A DNA stretch of 60,000 nt from Tubulanus polymorphus (Eukaryota; Nemertea; Palaeonemertea; Tubulaniformes; Tubulanidae). Below the pieces are notes generated by a model. The model saw only the letters and a list, made by a program, of their open reading frames with translations. It had not been told where the DNA came from and did not search any database. Positions within the stretch are counted from its first letter, which is position 1. Each line of letters begins with the position of its first letter. This document shows, one piece after another, positions 1-11,136 of this stretch. The stretch is from the NCBI RefSeq assembly GCF_964204645.1, contig NC_134032.1, forward strand, positions 376,501-436,500, written 5' to 3'. Both the position numbers and the translations under genes were made by a program.

Positions 1-227
1 TGATTTCAAATAGACGAAATTTTTCTGGAATTGTTTGTTTACGATTGTGTAAAAGTACGAAATTGACACAAGAATTGAAAAGTGCCGTAACCCCGAAAAC
101 CCCGCGATTTAGTTGTAACTGAAAAGTGATGGCGATCTTTCGCAATGAATTATGACAATTGAATAATTTCGAAATATCATAAATCCTTTGCCAAACAAAC
201 TTCCCCATATGCATAATTCTCGCGGAG

Positions 228-375
228 AAATTCGGTAATAAGGAAATTTTTTGATCGAGTCGCCGAATCGCGCGTAGTGAATGTAATAACGAATTGGATC
301 CTTAATGAACGTCGGCAGCAAAAACACGATGTCGACGAGCGACATAAAAAACCTTATGAGCCTTATAAATCGAAG
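228..375 (+). CDS. Candidate internal coding exon, unknown product
   Basis: A 148-base open stretch runs from a possible acceptor (AG at 226-227) to a consensus donor (AAG|GTAAGA at 375/376). It reads 49 codons after one carry-over base and begins NSVIRKFFDRVAESRVV. The end is strongly charged (NERRQQKHDVDERHKK, then PYEPYKSK), as in a cytoplasmic tail or linker. About 59% of first codon positions are purines, against about 45% for the codon-aligned frame on the opposite strand. That opposite frame is also open (109-393) and hydrophobic, as expected for the complement of charged codons. The acceptor is weak and I recognise no family. It could be an exon of a gene whose other exons lie outside the window, or a chance frame. 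Confidence 0.35.
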
Positions 376-762
376 GTAAGATCCTCAGTCACATTTCAAA
401 TTTCTCTTAGTTATAAATCAAATCAGTATTTCTTAGGAACAGAATCGAATTTGTTAAACTATCAATATTGTTTTTTACTTGAATAAGCGAGAAAATGGTC
501 AAATGTTCAAATAATCAGTTATCAAACGTAACGATGTTCACAAACCAGTACGGGGATAGCTTTTTGTCATGTTTTCCAAAAATATTGGCAAAAGATTGCA
601 ACGATCGCTTTAAATCTCATATTTTGGTAGATATTATCCATTATAATGAATTAGGTTTCAGGAAGATACAATCTTCGGCTTTTACTCTAGTTAGAACGTG
701 AACAATCGATAAGATTTAACATAGTTTGGATAGCAAAAAACAACTGTTGGTGTCGATCTATA
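376..762. other. Unique AT-rich DNA, no gene recognised
   Basis: This is intron-like sequence following the candidate donor at 376. Short open frames exist but none has splice borders or a recognisable motif. Confidence 0.4.
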
Positions 763-975
763 GACTTGTACAAAGCGTTCGACACATCAAACGATTGTAT
801 TAAACCAATTAAATTCCCATTAGATCAAAGGATTGGCCTTGTCCTGGTTAGAAAATTATCTGTAAAATAGACGTAAAATAGTTCGATCATCAAATTATCA
901 ATCTGTACCTTTGAATACAATAATAATAGGTGTACTCCGGGATAACTTCTGGAGCCGTTACTCTTTATTGCGCAT
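763..975 (+). mobile_element. Decayed non-LTR retrotransposon, reverse transcriptase fragment
   Basis: The translation shows the palm signature of jockey/CR1-like LINE reverse transcriptases. DLYKAFDTS at 763 matches the domain A pattern DLSKAFDTV, which holds a catalytic Asp. After a frameshift comes GLALSWLENYL, then a stop, then NRRKIVRSSNYQSVPLN, matching the usual block about 30 residues downstream. GVLRDNFWSR at about 928-957 sits where GVPQGSILGP is normally found. Frameshifts, an in-frame stop and substitutions in the B motif show it is long dead. The D-D of the YxDD box is not visible. Orientation is +. The clade is uncertain. Confidence 0.75.
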
Positions 976-1828
976 TGTGTTAATCCGAGGTTTCAATTTC
1001 CAGCCTTAGCTATTTAATTAATTCTTGAATAAATCAGATTCTCGTTACTAAACATATTTCTCACAATCTTTCACCTTTTGTCGCCCTGAAAACATTATTG
1101 ATTAGACCGAACAAGAGAAGTAAGAACAATATGCCAGAATGAATACATCATGCGATTCGTCTCGAGACAAACTGTTCCGCTACTGCTGGTAAATTGCACG
1201 GATTATTGAAATGCTTTTCACTTGAGACAAAAACAGCTGCAACAAGCCGAGGGAGATAGTCTGCGTAACCTCCTCCGAGCGGTGATGAGAGCGCAGTGGA
1301 TTTAGATCCGTATCAGATGCAGTGAAATTGACGGCTTCTGTCTGTATCACTGCGCATCTCTGTCACTCGTCTGTTAACGGAATGAAGACGATGTTTGTCT
1401 CCGGATTTATCGACTTCACAGGAACCCGATACCGCCGTAAAGTATATGTTTTAATTATGTCCAGGATCAAGTTTGTGTCGGGAGTAATGAATAATAATGA
1501 AAGATGGCTGCTGTAGATAGATAGAGATTCCCTGCTGCACGCAACAGTCAACTCTGTATAGCTCAATTACAGTTCCGACTTCATCGACGATCCGAAAACC
1601 GCGCGAATGATAGTTTCACTGATAATTATTGTTAATTTAATTTATGTCTGATTCAGACATAAATCATCAGCTCCATCATAAGTTCAACATATCAATAGAA
1701 TTCTCCTGAACACTGAGTTCATTCATTCGATCAGTACCTTCTACGTATATTCCCAATACAAAAACTCATCATCAGTTTTTATATTGGTTTTAATATTTCA
1801 TACGTATATCGGTGATGATAGTTGGGTA
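976..1828. other. Unique DNA, nothing recognised
   Basis: Mixed-composition sequence. Small open frames at 1322-1566 occur on both strands and carry no motif or splice context. Confidence 0.4.
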
Positions 1829-1910
1829 GGGGGGAGAGGGGGGAGATAGCTCGAATGGGGTGGGGAGTGAGTGAGTGAGTGAGGGGAGTGAGATTGGAAA
1901 GGGGGCGCAA
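1829..1910 (+). repeat. G-rich tract with (GTGA)n
   Basis: Runs of G and GGGGAGA are followed by GAGTGAGTGAGTGAGTGAG at about 1864-1882. Low complexity. Confidence 0.8.
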
Positions 1911-2258
1911 ATATTACCAAGTCCTTTCTCGTTCATTGATCGTTAATGCCGTATACAATTAGCTGCGTAATAGAAATATTCTATAAAGAGCGTCGATTTT
2001 ATAAATTGCGGCCCCTGGGCGAAACTGGCGTGTTATACCGTCTGCCTGTCTGTCTGTCTGGTTCATTTGCGATAAATTGTGCCGGTAAATCCATCAATGC
2101 TAAAAACTGGAAATGGACTGGACTGCGCACGCGATATCTACAGAAAATATCCATTATTCGACTCCGTATAAAAATACTGAAATATCGCTGTTTAAATCAG
2201 CGCTCCGGCGGCCAGTGACACGTGACCATAGTTACAGCGAGAAATATAGCATACTGGG

Positions 2259-2472
2259 AGAGAATAAGAGAGAGGAGAGGGAGAGAGGGAGAGAGGGGGT
2301 CAAGGGGAGACAGGGAGAGGGGGAGAGAGGAGAGATGGGAGAAAGGTCGGAGAGAGGTAGAGAGCAGATGAGAGGGGGTGAAAGGAGAGGGGAGAGAGGA
2401 GAGAGGGGAAGAGAGAGGAGAAAGGTAGGAGAAATGTGGGGGAGGGGGAGAGAGGAGAGAGGGAGGGGAGAG
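2259..2472 (+). repeat. Purine (GGGAGA-type) low-complexity tract
   Basis: Almost pure A/G with GGAGAG and GAGAGG motifs. It generates spurious frames on both strands. The TC strand could form H-DNA, but that is inference. Confidence 0.85.
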
Positions 2473-2947
2473 ACAAATGATATTTGTATCATCTACTAGT
2501 TCGCTATAATCAAATTTCTTCTACATTTCAATTAAAATTGTATCAACTTTTCTTCACGCAAATCGATTATCCTCACGAAAACTGAACCAAACACGGAGAG
2601 TAATGAACAAGGTTATCGCTCACTATCGCTCAGCGTGTGAAGTCGCTCCTTGGAGCGCTTTATACGCGCGGCTAAATTACATTTTCAAAACGAAATTCAA
2701 TTTCTGAAACAATAAAGAATTTACATTCTAAGATAAACTCAGCCCGCAGGAGAGAATGAGCAGAAATTAATTTAGCAGCGAAAACGGCGGCCGCGGGGGA
2801 TGAAATTCCACTGATTGCCTTCCCGAGATCTGTCTCGCGTCTTAAACAAACTCTCCTCTCTCGTTCTCATCGCTACTAGTTTCAATACGCAGTCATTTTT
2901 CTAATGAATAAAATTCTGCGCCCATAAATCACGCGACAAGACGACAG
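2473..2947. other. Unique DNA between repeats
   Basis: No gene seen. A short GC-rich inverted stretch lies around 2641-2662 (GTCGCTCC...GGAGCG). Confidence 0.35.
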
Positions 2948-2964
2948 TTGAGCGATCTGCTACA

Positions 2965-3275
2965 AGCACCAGGAAATAGACAGCGGCAAGCGAGTATTTC
3001 TCACTATCCATCAGGTGGCGATGATGAATTTCTTCTCAGATATGTCCCCAGCGTGCAGAAGGACATCAACTATTGCAGTAAGAGAGGATTTCGCTTGTGG
3101 CAAGTGATGATTCACCAGGTGTCGCTAGTGTGCAGTAGGACATCAACTACTGCGGTAATAGAGGATTCCACCAGGTGTCGCTAGAGTGCAGTAGGACATC
3201 AACAACTGCAGCAATAGAGGATTTAGTCTGTGGCAAGTGAGGATCGACCAGGTGTCGCTAGTGTGGACATCAACT
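2965..3275 (+). repeat. R77 dispersed repeat, short tandem cluster
   Basis: Three to four diverged units of about 77 bp. Each has CACCAGGTGTCGCTAG, GCAGTAGGACATCAACTA, GCGGTAATAGAGGATT and GGCAAGTGAGGATC. The same family recurs, in either orientation, near 4.4, 10.2, 11.1, 33.6, 34.4, 35.8, 39.5 and 47.4 kb. One core (CCACCAGGTGTCG) is one base from a CTCF consensus. Confidence 0.85.
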
Positions 3276-4417
3276 ATAATTGCTCAAAGATTGAGATTTT
3301 GCATGAATGACGGAGTCTCGAGTTCACGGATGATTAAAAGATCTCAGTTTTAGTAGATGACGAGGGAATTCATGTGTAATGTTAAATGTTGTGTGTATGA
3401 TCCTACAACTTTATCTCTCTCTCTCTTTCTCTGTGTAGACAATCAATCCATTCATTATTTATTCTCTCTAGGGTTTATTGCAGGTTTAGTCGCCAGTCAG
3501 GTTCAGTTCAGATTCGATTGATTGATTACACTACGTAATCCAGCACAAAACACTCGCTATTATTTTCATCCTGAGTTCTATCGGTATCGGGGGTTCATGG
3601 TGCTCGATCAGACCCTAAACATCAGCTTTCTGTCAAATTCCTTCAGCATCGCAACATCGTATCATCGACCTCAGAAAAAAAAACGATCAGTTCTGACGAA
3701 CCCCAGAATTTCGTCCCTTAAAGGATAATTTGATTAATTTCATACTGTCGTATTTTCTGGTGCCCTGAGAAGTTCATTAGTAACAAGGTCATAGCAACGT
3801 AAATCAAATATGGTTCTATGATATTTTTAATTCAAAGAGACTGAGGGAATCCATAATTTTGAAAGTTTCACTGACTTAAAGATGCTTCTGAAAACACCCA
3901 ATAAAGCGATCTGGAATTAATCGTATGTTGAATACATTATGATTAACGCACGACCTTTCCCCTTTCTGTAACGCGACTTTGTCATATCGGATAACGCCCG
4001 ATAGAAGCTAATTCATTTTCTTCGAATGTTGTTTAATGCGACCACCTGTGCCCGTCGCGCGGAATCACCGCTCATCACGAGCGCCTGTATCCCGCACGCA
4101 ACTGTCTCGGCGATCGTTATTCTCGACCCTCTGCTGTGTGTCGCGTTCTGCGACTGATTTTGATCAGAGGCGTCGCGAATCGAGGCTGACAGCATCACGT
4201 GACCTGGAACTAACAGTTAATTACGTGAAATACACGGCGCGTATCAGCCCTGGGGGAGGGGACGACCGTTTAAAACCAGTCTAACATGAGAGTTATTGTG
4301 GGGATATTCAGATTGATCTTCATGGCTCAAATACAGCACGAATGTAAAAGTTGAGAAATTATTATGGGTAGATTTTAGTTGAATTTGACAAATATCCAGC
4401 ATAGTTGTCCGAATGCA
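3276..4417. other. Unique DNA, no gene recognised
   Basis: It includes a TC microsatellite (about 3414-3430) and a CpG-rich stretch (4030-4270) open in several frames on both strands. No splice-bordered exon was convincing. Confidence 0.35.
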
Positions 4418-4625
4418 CACTAGCGACATCTGGTAGATCCTCACTTGCCACATGCGGAATCCTCCATTGCCGCAGTAGTTGACATCCTACTGCCACACTA
4501 GCGACACCTGGTGGATCCTTTGCTGCTATATCCACCAGGTGCCGCCTTGTAGTTGCTCAGTAGTGACACCTGGCGGATCCTTTGCTGCTATATCCACCTG
4601 CTGACGACATGTAGTCGCTCAGTGT
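4418..4625 (-). repeat. R77 dispersed repeat, inverted cluster
   Basis: R77 units mostly in minus orientation (TAGCGACACCTGGTGGATCC). Two cores face each other: CACCTGGTGGA at 4505-4515 and TCCACCAGGTG at 4531-4541, an 11-bp perfect inverted repeat with a 15-bp spacer. Confidence 0.85.
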
Positions 4626-4769
4626 GGTCGGTGCAAAAACCACCACAGAACAACTTAATATTCTCTACACGATTTTGGTCAAATCACGACGCGCTAAAAA
4701 GCGACAGTGTTCTTATAGATAATTACCCCTGACTCGGGTGACAAATATCCGCGATATCTACCGAAATAG

Positions 4770-4945
4770 GAGGTGGAAGGGGAACACGGGGTGGATAGAG
4801 GGAAGAGGGGACACGAGGGTGGATAGAGAGAGGAGGGGACACGAGGATGGATAGACGGAGGAGGGGGCATGAGGTGGATAGAGGGAGGAGGGGACACGAG
4901 GATGGATAGAGGGAGGAGGGGACACGGGGATGAGGAGGGGTTGAG
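4770..4945 (+). repeat. Purine minisatellite, ~27-28 bp units
   Basis: Repeats of GATAGAGGGAGGAGGGGACA with variants. The frames it opens on the minus strand (Pro/Ser/Tyr-rich) are artefacts. Confidence 0.85.
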
Positions 4946-6059
4946 TAGTGAAACTAGATTCATCCTCCGTAATCATTATTGACTTGTCGTGTCCACGGTG
5001 AGAGGAGAGTCGATCGAAAACTAATTAGTTTTTTTTTCTGTGAGTGCTAGCTAGCCGCTGTAAGAGGGCTGATAACAAACCGTGCCGTGTAAACACAAGG
5101 TAAAGAACCTAATTCCAGCCGTACGGGTCTCGTTCACGACGCGAAATACCTGTAACATCCGGTTACATCGATTTCACGGTCGACGGACTGGATCTCGATA
5201 CACGCGTATGTCACGTGACTCGCGGTAAAGAGGTGTAAAGGTAATCGGATGTGGAGACCGATTGGATTTCCGGTGAGTGCGAGAGCGAATGGCGTAAAAA
5301 TCAGAAACAGCTGGTCAGCTCAAAGCGAGCGGGTAGCGAGAGGGAAAGCACCGGAGCGAGCAACGTTTATTCTCCTGAATAGAATAAGGATAAGCAGGTT
5401 AATGTATGTGATTTGCTGGTTGACCAACACTGCCACCTGACGGATCGACCGGCTAAAAAAACCGAATCAATTGCTGAAACGGCGTCTTGAGTTGTTCTTG
5501 CAAGATGGTCAACATTTGATTTTAATCATAACTGTAATACGGACGAAAACAGCCTTCCTCTATTGGGCAGTTACGGCTGTGAAATCCTGATGTATGTTCT
5601 TCAATATCTTATTCCTAACTGCGCTTGTATTAGGAACTTGAAATTGTTTGGTGTATTACCGAAGTAATACCATAATTTCTCTGCATTTTTGATTGTTTTG
5701 TATCTAATTGTATTACATTTTCCTCATTTTTTGTATCTTTATTGTAATAAATCCGATGATGTCATGTCTTTGTCATCTTCATCAAGGAGCAATAACATTC
5801 AATATATTGTATTATATTGTTTTCTGTTGCATTGTCATCTTTAGATCTCTAGATTACAAAGCAACTTCAAAAAAGAATTACATAAATCTTAATCTTGTAT
5901 TTCGACAGATTCTACGATAGCAATTCAACTTCATTAGCCGGGAAAATCTTCTAGAAATCTTCTCGTTTGCGATGATTATAGCGTCGCGCTGCGTTATCTA
6001 TAGCTAGAGATAAAGATCTGCCAGTCGTATTGAAACATTCTCAATAGGAGCTTCATATC
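4946..6059. other. Unique DNA, no gene recognised
   Basis: It contains CpG-rich DNA with CACGTGACTCGCGG near 5212 and a good GTGAGT donor at 5274 after a short ATG frame (MWRPIGFP). A first exon is possible, but eight codons are too little to call. The rest is AT-rich. Confidence 0.3.
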
Positions 6060-6580
6060 GACGTTACGTCAAAACGTAACGCTGAGATACCGGTACGTAA
6101 ACAATCCGCCTATCCGTCGACGACTTCCATTGAAAACGGTCGCCTTAGCGTCATAAAACAAATAATAACGTAAACGTTTTCACGCCGTCGACTAGAAAGG
6201 CTATAGAAACGTCTACAGCGTCTGAAAATCTAATCAAACGTTGAATTAAGCGTTGATTGACGCCCGAGTCAGGAAATGACGCCATTCACCGTTAAATTGT
6301 ATTGACACGTTGAAACGGCTGCGGCGGCGGCGGCGTTACTTTGGCGTTGTTGCTTTAACGTAAAGAAACGTTTGCTTACGTTTATTCGACGGCGATGATT
6401 GCGTTCGATTTCCCGGGGACGACGTCGCGGTTAACGTTGTGTATTTGCGTTTATTACGGAGCGTTGACTCGCAACGTAACGTATAACGTTACTTTTATCC
6501 ATACATACACAATCTATCGACGTTAACGCTTGATTTGCCTTTTCGTTTTCGGCGTTGAAATCGGGAAATCAGACGTTGGT
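6060..6580. promoter_or_regulatory. ACGT-dense, CpG-rich zone of unknown role
   Basis: I counted 19 ACGT tetramers in about 520 bases, where about 2 are expected by chance. GCGTT, AACG and a short GGCGGCGGCGGCGG run are also present. There is no fixed period, so this is not a tandem repeat. It may be an unmethylated CpG island, or a cluster of sites for a factor that reads AACGTT/TACGTA-like cores. The regulatory label is inference. Confidence 0.3.
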
Positions 6581-6813
6581 TATGATCGCGCTGCATTTGC
6601 GTTCGCCAAGCAAAACCAAGAACAATATTCATTTCTCCAAACGATATTCATTCCGCGCGTTTCGAAAGTGAAACTTGATTAAAAATGGCCGCAAAGCAGC
6701 GATCTCCTCTTCCTAGAAATCGCTTTATACTAAAAAGGGTCATCTAGATTATCTTTCCATTCTAACAATAAGAGTTCAACTAGTAACTGCTTGGAACAGA
6801 GGGTTTCTCGATT

Positions 6814-7035
6814 TGTTGTAGCCGAGAAATATGAAATAAACATCATCAGACAATCGAAATCGTCACCTTTCTAACGATTCATAAGTTTAAATTTTGTGCC
6901 AAAAGAGGCGGGATGGATGACGATTAATCGCGCTAGAGGTTTTAGATTAAAAAGTGTTAAAATCTGTCCAACAATGCGGTTACCCGCGGGACCGCCTCAA
7001 AATGGCGCCTGGAAACTGGAAACTTCCCTATTGCA
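6814..7035 (+). repeat. Dispersed repeat R59, copy 1
   Basis: Shares several blocks in the same order with 59630-59826: GTTGTAGCCGAGAAA, GTCACCTTTCTAACGAT, AATCGCGCTAGAGGTTT and ACTTCCCTATTG. An inverted fragment lies at 22874-22912 (CAGTTTCCAGTTTCTAGGCG). No terminal repeat or coding part is visible, so the element type is unknown. Confidence 0.8.
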
Positions 7036-7134
7036 AAAACACAGTGATTTTTACCTATAAAATTGATTGAATTACCGTAAGAATAGATCTAATCAATGAA
7101 TTGATAATTAATAGAAAAAGTTGATTGTACTTAC

Positions 7135-7247
7135 TGCGACAGAAGACGATTCGTTTTCTCAGTGTGGTTGTTTTTCGAATACGGTTCCACCATCAACAAC
7201 AACAAATTAGTAATCAGCACCAGCAATATTACCGCATCTACTTTCAT
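7135..7247 (-). CDS. Candidate first coding exon with signal peptide or signal anchor
   Basis: On the minus strand an ATG at 7247 (A at -3) starts MKVDAVILLVLITNLLLLMV, followed by EPYSKNNHTEKTNRLLS. The frame reaches a consensus donor (CA|GTAAGT, 7135/7134) after 37 codons plus 2 bases. A hydrophobic helix directly after the start, then a hydrophilic stretch with NHT (a possible N-glycosylation site), is typical of a secreted or type II membrane protein such as a Golgi enzyme. An acceptor (TATATTTACAG) lies 59 bases upstream at 7307-7308, so the exon is probably 7135-7306 with 59 bases of 5' UTR. An in-frame TAA at the 5' edge supports this ATG. The gene runs leftward and its next exon was not found. 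The family is unknown. Confidence 0.55.
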
Positions 7248-7306
7248 ACTGCCCAGCCCTGACACTAGGGGGCACTTCCCCCGGCCCCCACAACATTCAG
7301 ATTAAT
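7248..7306 (-). other. Likely 5' UTR part of the exon at 7135-7306
   Basis: Lies between acceptor TATATTTACAG (AG at 7307-7308) and the ATG at 7247. It includes a G/C-rich run. All frames entering from the acceptor are closed before the ATG. A second AG at 7269-7270 would instead allow an internal exon. Confidence 0.4.
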
Positions 7307-7308
7307 CT

Positions 7309-9148
7309 GTAAATATACAACAAATAAATATATATCATATTATCAGTAGATATGTTCAAATTGTATTTACTATGACTCGTATGAGCGGTGATCAGAGAGC
7401 GATCGACTTTTCGATTGCTTTTTATCGGAATGAAGTATCGTCTGCCAAAGAGGGAGGGAAGAGGGGCGGAGATGGGGCGTAGGGAGGGTGGGACATGGTA
7501 AAGAGGAGAGACGGCGAAGGAACAGGGTCACTACAGATCATTCATTGAGTTTCCAAGGAGTCTTGAGGGAGACTATTCGACGAAACGTCTGCATAACTTT
7601 CATATCCCGATTACAGACATAATCCTCCTAAATCAGTACATTGTTTATCTCGGTATATAGAAAACTGTTTACAAAACTACTCGTTTTGTAAACAGATTTC
7701 TTATCCTAACTTATCCAAGCCCGCCAGGCCCTCTACAGATGGGTTATCTCTGAATATATTCAATATACTCTAATAAATTCAATTTCAAATTTCGAGGAAC
7801 GTCTACATACAGACTCCTCCTAAATAAATCAGTGCTGTTTACCTCAGAAAAATTATTAATTAAGTTGTTTCATGAGCAAATATTCATCCTATCACTATAC
7901 TTAACTCAGTTTCTGATTCTAAAAAAATCCTGTTCACAACTGTACCGATTTGGCGTAGTTGTCTACTGTAAACTTCTATTAGACTGTTTCTCAAAATTGA
8001 AAGAGTTTTCAAGGAAACTTTGTGCATTTTGCTCAAATTAAAGGAGTTTCAAGCACTTTTTAAAACATTTTCCGTTTAGAGGTCATTTCCTGTTTTTAAA
8101 GATTCAAGGAGTCGTAAGGACCCCCAGCAGAGAATGAAACACATTGCGTTGAAAGCGAGCGCGAGAGAAAGGGATCGGAGTCGCGAACTCTGATTGGCAA
8201 TTGAACAATCGAAAGGCTTGGATGGCGAACGGGGAAGAATAGTTCCTGGGAAAGAGGGGACGATCTATAGAACGAATCGAATTGAAAGAAGGCGGGTGGA
8301 AGGGAGTGAGATGGTTGAGGGCTTTTAACTCGACAATCAGTTTTCACTTCGTCTTAAAAGCCTTTTATCTAAACATTGACACAAATCATTCCTATGATTC
8401 TCAACGATTTACTGTCAATGGCGCATGAAAATACTGTAACGTTTTTGAACAGTATTAGCCTGCGATGGGCCTGTTCCAGTCAGCGTCGTCGATTTTTCAA
8501 ATATTCAAACACGCGAATTTATATTTCGGGGAAATTGCGGGGGGGCACGCGGTGCAATCGGAAAGTGACGTCAAAGGAAGACGAACGAAAATACAGAGTC
8601 TCCAGTTAAAGTGCTCTACGTCGCTCGTGTGTGCGGTTAAAAGGATTTCACGCAGACTAACGCGGTTCAGTAAGTTTGCGTGCAGAACGTTTTTCTCGTG
8701 GGGGAAATCTGTGACCACTTAACTAAATGGCTTTTTCCTAAAGATCTCTCCCCGTCTCTCCCTCATCGCTCCCTCTGCATCTTATATGGTCATTCGTTTG
8801 TTCAGCGGTGCCTTACGTAGATTTGACCTTTAACATTCTGGCGACGTCCTTGAAACTTTTCCCCGATGCTCGGGGAGATTAGTTCGATGTAAACATGAAA
8901 CTGATCAGGTCGCGAGATGTGTCTAACATGTGTATATTAAAAGAAACCTTCGTCAGAGCCCGAGGCTTGTATCGACTAGCGCGCACCTGTGGCAAGTGAG
9001 GCGTTTTCCATTAGAGGTGAAACGCATAGTTCCGAAACGTGCCGCCTCGAACATTATTTTCGTAAAATTTATTCAAATTTAGTGAAACGTTAAGAAACCG
9101 TCGCTCATAGTTCTATTTCAAGAGAAGGGCACTTTCCTATTGAAAAAG
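7309..9148. other. Unique DNA, no gene recognised
   Basis: It contains a purine patch (7448-7515), a diverged duplicated segment (ACAGACATAATCCTCCTAAA at about 7613, similar at about 7810), a perfect hairpin TCCCCGA-TGC-TCGGGGA at about 8861-8877 and an R77 scrap at about 8988. An open minus frame ending at a GTAAGG donor near 8818 was judged too weak. Confidence 0.35.
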
Positions 9149-9285
9149 GACGTATCTAAAATATGAAGTTCCCGGATACCTGAATAAATCATTCGAGAAT
9201 GGAAATAATTCACTTCCCCGAAAACATGAAAATTGTATCCAAATTTCACAAAATATTTTGACACTGACAACGAGTGCAATGCACG
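9149..9285 (+). CDS. Candidate coding exon, unknown product (weak)
   Basis: After a possible acceptor (TTTCCTATTGAAAAAG, AG at 9147-9148) a + frame of 45 codons runs to an excellent donor (ACG|GTAAGTATT at 9285/9286). It contains KYEVPGYLNKSFENGNNSLP and RKHENCIQISQNILTLTT. Purine share at codon position 1 is about 53%, only slightly coding-like. The opposite strand is also open. No family was recognised. Confidence 0.25.
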
Positions 9286-9493
9286 GTAAGTATTCGGATC
9301 TGCCGAACTCGTGCCGACCAGTCGTAGCTACCACACACCGGCTAGCCAAAAACGAATACGAATATTTAATTTTAACTTCAATCATTCGTCCTGACAATGT
9401 CAATATATTAGGATATAGAAAATCATACTAATCTTAATACAGTATGTAAGAAACCAAATATTTACAGAACACAACTCAGGCTATCTATAATAT

Positions 9494-9691
9494 TCATCGA
9501 TAATTTCGGGTCCTTCGTAGGCATTTCTCAAACTCTTTTTTAATCAGTCTATAATTACAAATTGTATCTTCGTTAGCCATTTCATTCCGCCATTCTTGAA
9601 TAAATCGATCTTTAAGGAATATTTCATACGATTGTTTAAACCATTGACAACTACTGGAACTTGGATGATCCATACGTAATCTAAGTAACAA
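9494..9691 (-). mobile_element. Decayed LINE fragment (ORF2 C-terminal region)
   Basis: The minus-strand translation contains SYEIFLKDRFIQEWRNEM and CNYRLIKKEFEKCLR. This matches the pattern KDRFIQ.W......C.NYRLFK..F.FE.YL, common near the C-terminus of ORF2 in invertebrate non-LTR retrotransposons, downstream of the reverse transcriptase. The typical continuation (leucine-rich segment, then FRCGNHRLPIE) is missing, so this is a fragment. A CACCAGATGGCG motif and AACAATG lie just 5' of it (9713-9731). Confidence 0.6.
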
Positions 9692-9718
9692 TCACTAATA
9701 GAAATTGATACATTGTTG

Positions 9719-9731
9719 CGCCATCTGGTGT
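9719..9731 (-). promoter_or_regulatory. CTCF-like motif
   Basis: On the minus strand ACACCAGATGGCG matches CCASYAGRKGGCR at 12 of 13 positions. This is a sequence match only. Confidence 0.4.
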
Positions 9732-10230
9732 TTAACTCATAACGATTTGTTTCCCCTCCTCCCCTCTCCCCTCCTCCCCTCGGAACTTGCCGTTTAAACC
9801 CGGGTTATTACTATGTAATCAAGTGTTATCAAGCACTTTTTAATTCGCGTGTTTTTTCAGTGTTTACGGCGTGTTGTAGTCGTTATAGCGTTCAGTGCGG
9901 ATGCGGTTCAGTCGGAGCGCCCCGCTGTCTGATGGTTATCAACCCAATTACCAGGGCTCACCTCGAACTCATTGCACGGCAATTGTTATTCGATAAAACG
10001 GGAAATAATCATTCCTAATTGGTGGCATTAAGTTCTGATTTGTGTCATTAAAAGTTAATCAAACGGTAACGATTTGAGTTGAAGTGGGCCGGAAATCGAT
10101 ACAAAATAATAAGTACTCCATCGTCGAGATAACACTAAATCAAGGCACCCGGGATCGCTAAAAAAACGTTGCCGTGGCGATAAATCGTAAAATAGCTTGC
10201 ATATACCCAAACTTCGAATTTTCCACAGTC
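9732..10230. other. Unique DNA with a short C/T tract
   Basis: A pyrimidine run at 9750-9782 is followed by mixed unique sequence. No gene seen. Confidence 0.35.
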
Positions 10231-10234
10231 ACGT

Positions 10235-10430
10235 GGGTCCACCAGGTGTCGCCAGTGCGCATTGGGATATCAATAGGATTCCACTTGTGGCAAGCGAGGA
10301 TCCACCATGTGCCGCAACTGCGCAGTACCACATCAACTACCGCGGCAACAGAGGATGCCACTTGCGGCAAGTGAGGATCCACCAGGTGTCGCCAGCGTAC
10401 AGTAGGACATCAATTACTGCAGTCATAGCC
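10235..10430 (+). repeat. R77 dispersed repeat, ~2.5 units
   Basis: CCACCAGGTGTCGCCAG recurs with the GGATTCCACTTGTGGCAAG and CATCAACTACCGCGGCAA modules. The open frames on both strands come from the repeat. Confidence 0.85.
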
Positions 10431-11136
10431 AGTTTCATCTAAAGTTCAAGGCCCAATCTTATAAACTCGTTGTAGGCAAGTTAACCTCAAGCGTCTGGCT
10501 TCAAATAAATCCAGTTAGTTCAAATCATAGAGAAAGGTTTTATAGACACGTTTTTATCCTTGACCCGGGGGTAACCCAATTGACTACAAGTTCGTTAACG
10601 GGTGTCAAACTATTTCGGACAGACGCACTTTGCAACTAGATTATAAATGATCGAGGATTAGGAATTTTGGAAACGGCAGCAAAAAATGCAGCGCCAAAAA
10701 ATACCACGGGGAAACATATTTTATTTATAGACGTCTAAATGGATTTTGTAGCGAGATAATAGAACAATAAAACCGGCCAAATATTGTATACATTTATGCA
10801 GTTTGTAATTAATGGGTTTTGTATAATTCACTGGTAAACATGACACTGAGTGGTTCGGTTTTTATTTCATCTCTATCGGCCGTGTCTGGGAATCCAATTT
10901 ATCAGAAATGGCTCAACAATATCCGCGATGTTAATAAAACCATCAGGACATCGATGATTATGGAAATACTGACGGGATTACATCCGATTACTCGATTTAG
11001 TGTTCTAGGGCTAAGAATGCGGCCGTGCCTGAAGCCGGAAAAGAATTCCGGCTTCCTGATTTAGCGTTATGAATGTCCCTAAAATTCATCTTAAAAATGG
11101 TGCGCAGACGCTGTTGAAGTTCACGTTTTGGTTAAA
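10431..11136. other. Mostly unique DNA
   Basis: An ATG frame (10849-11064, MTLSGSVFISSLSAVSG at the start) is open for 71 codons. It lacks splice context and ends inside a hairpin, so I do not call it. Confidence 0.3.
11031..11055. repeat. Perfect hairpin, 10-bp stem
   Basis: GAAGCCGGAA at 11031-11040 pairs with TTCCGGCTTC at 11046-11055 around a 5-base loop. Confidence 0.8.

Noticed and set aside
7560-7596. A further hammerhead-like motif (GACGAAACGTC)
   Set aside because: No pairing for stem II and no CUGANGA core.
8818-8931. Minus-strand exon ending in GTAAGG (RPDQFHVYIELISPSIGEKF)
   Set aside because: Only about 43% purines at codon position 1, weak acceptor, and part of the frame is a perfect hairpin (TCCCCGA/TCGGGGA).
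9137-9403. Minus-strand 88-codon gene
   Set aside because: Complement of the + frame with a good donor at 9286. It shows no motif.
10849-11064. 71-codon ATG frame with mildly hydrophobic start
   Set aside because: No splice or polyadenylation support. It ends inside a hairpin and has no recognisable motif.
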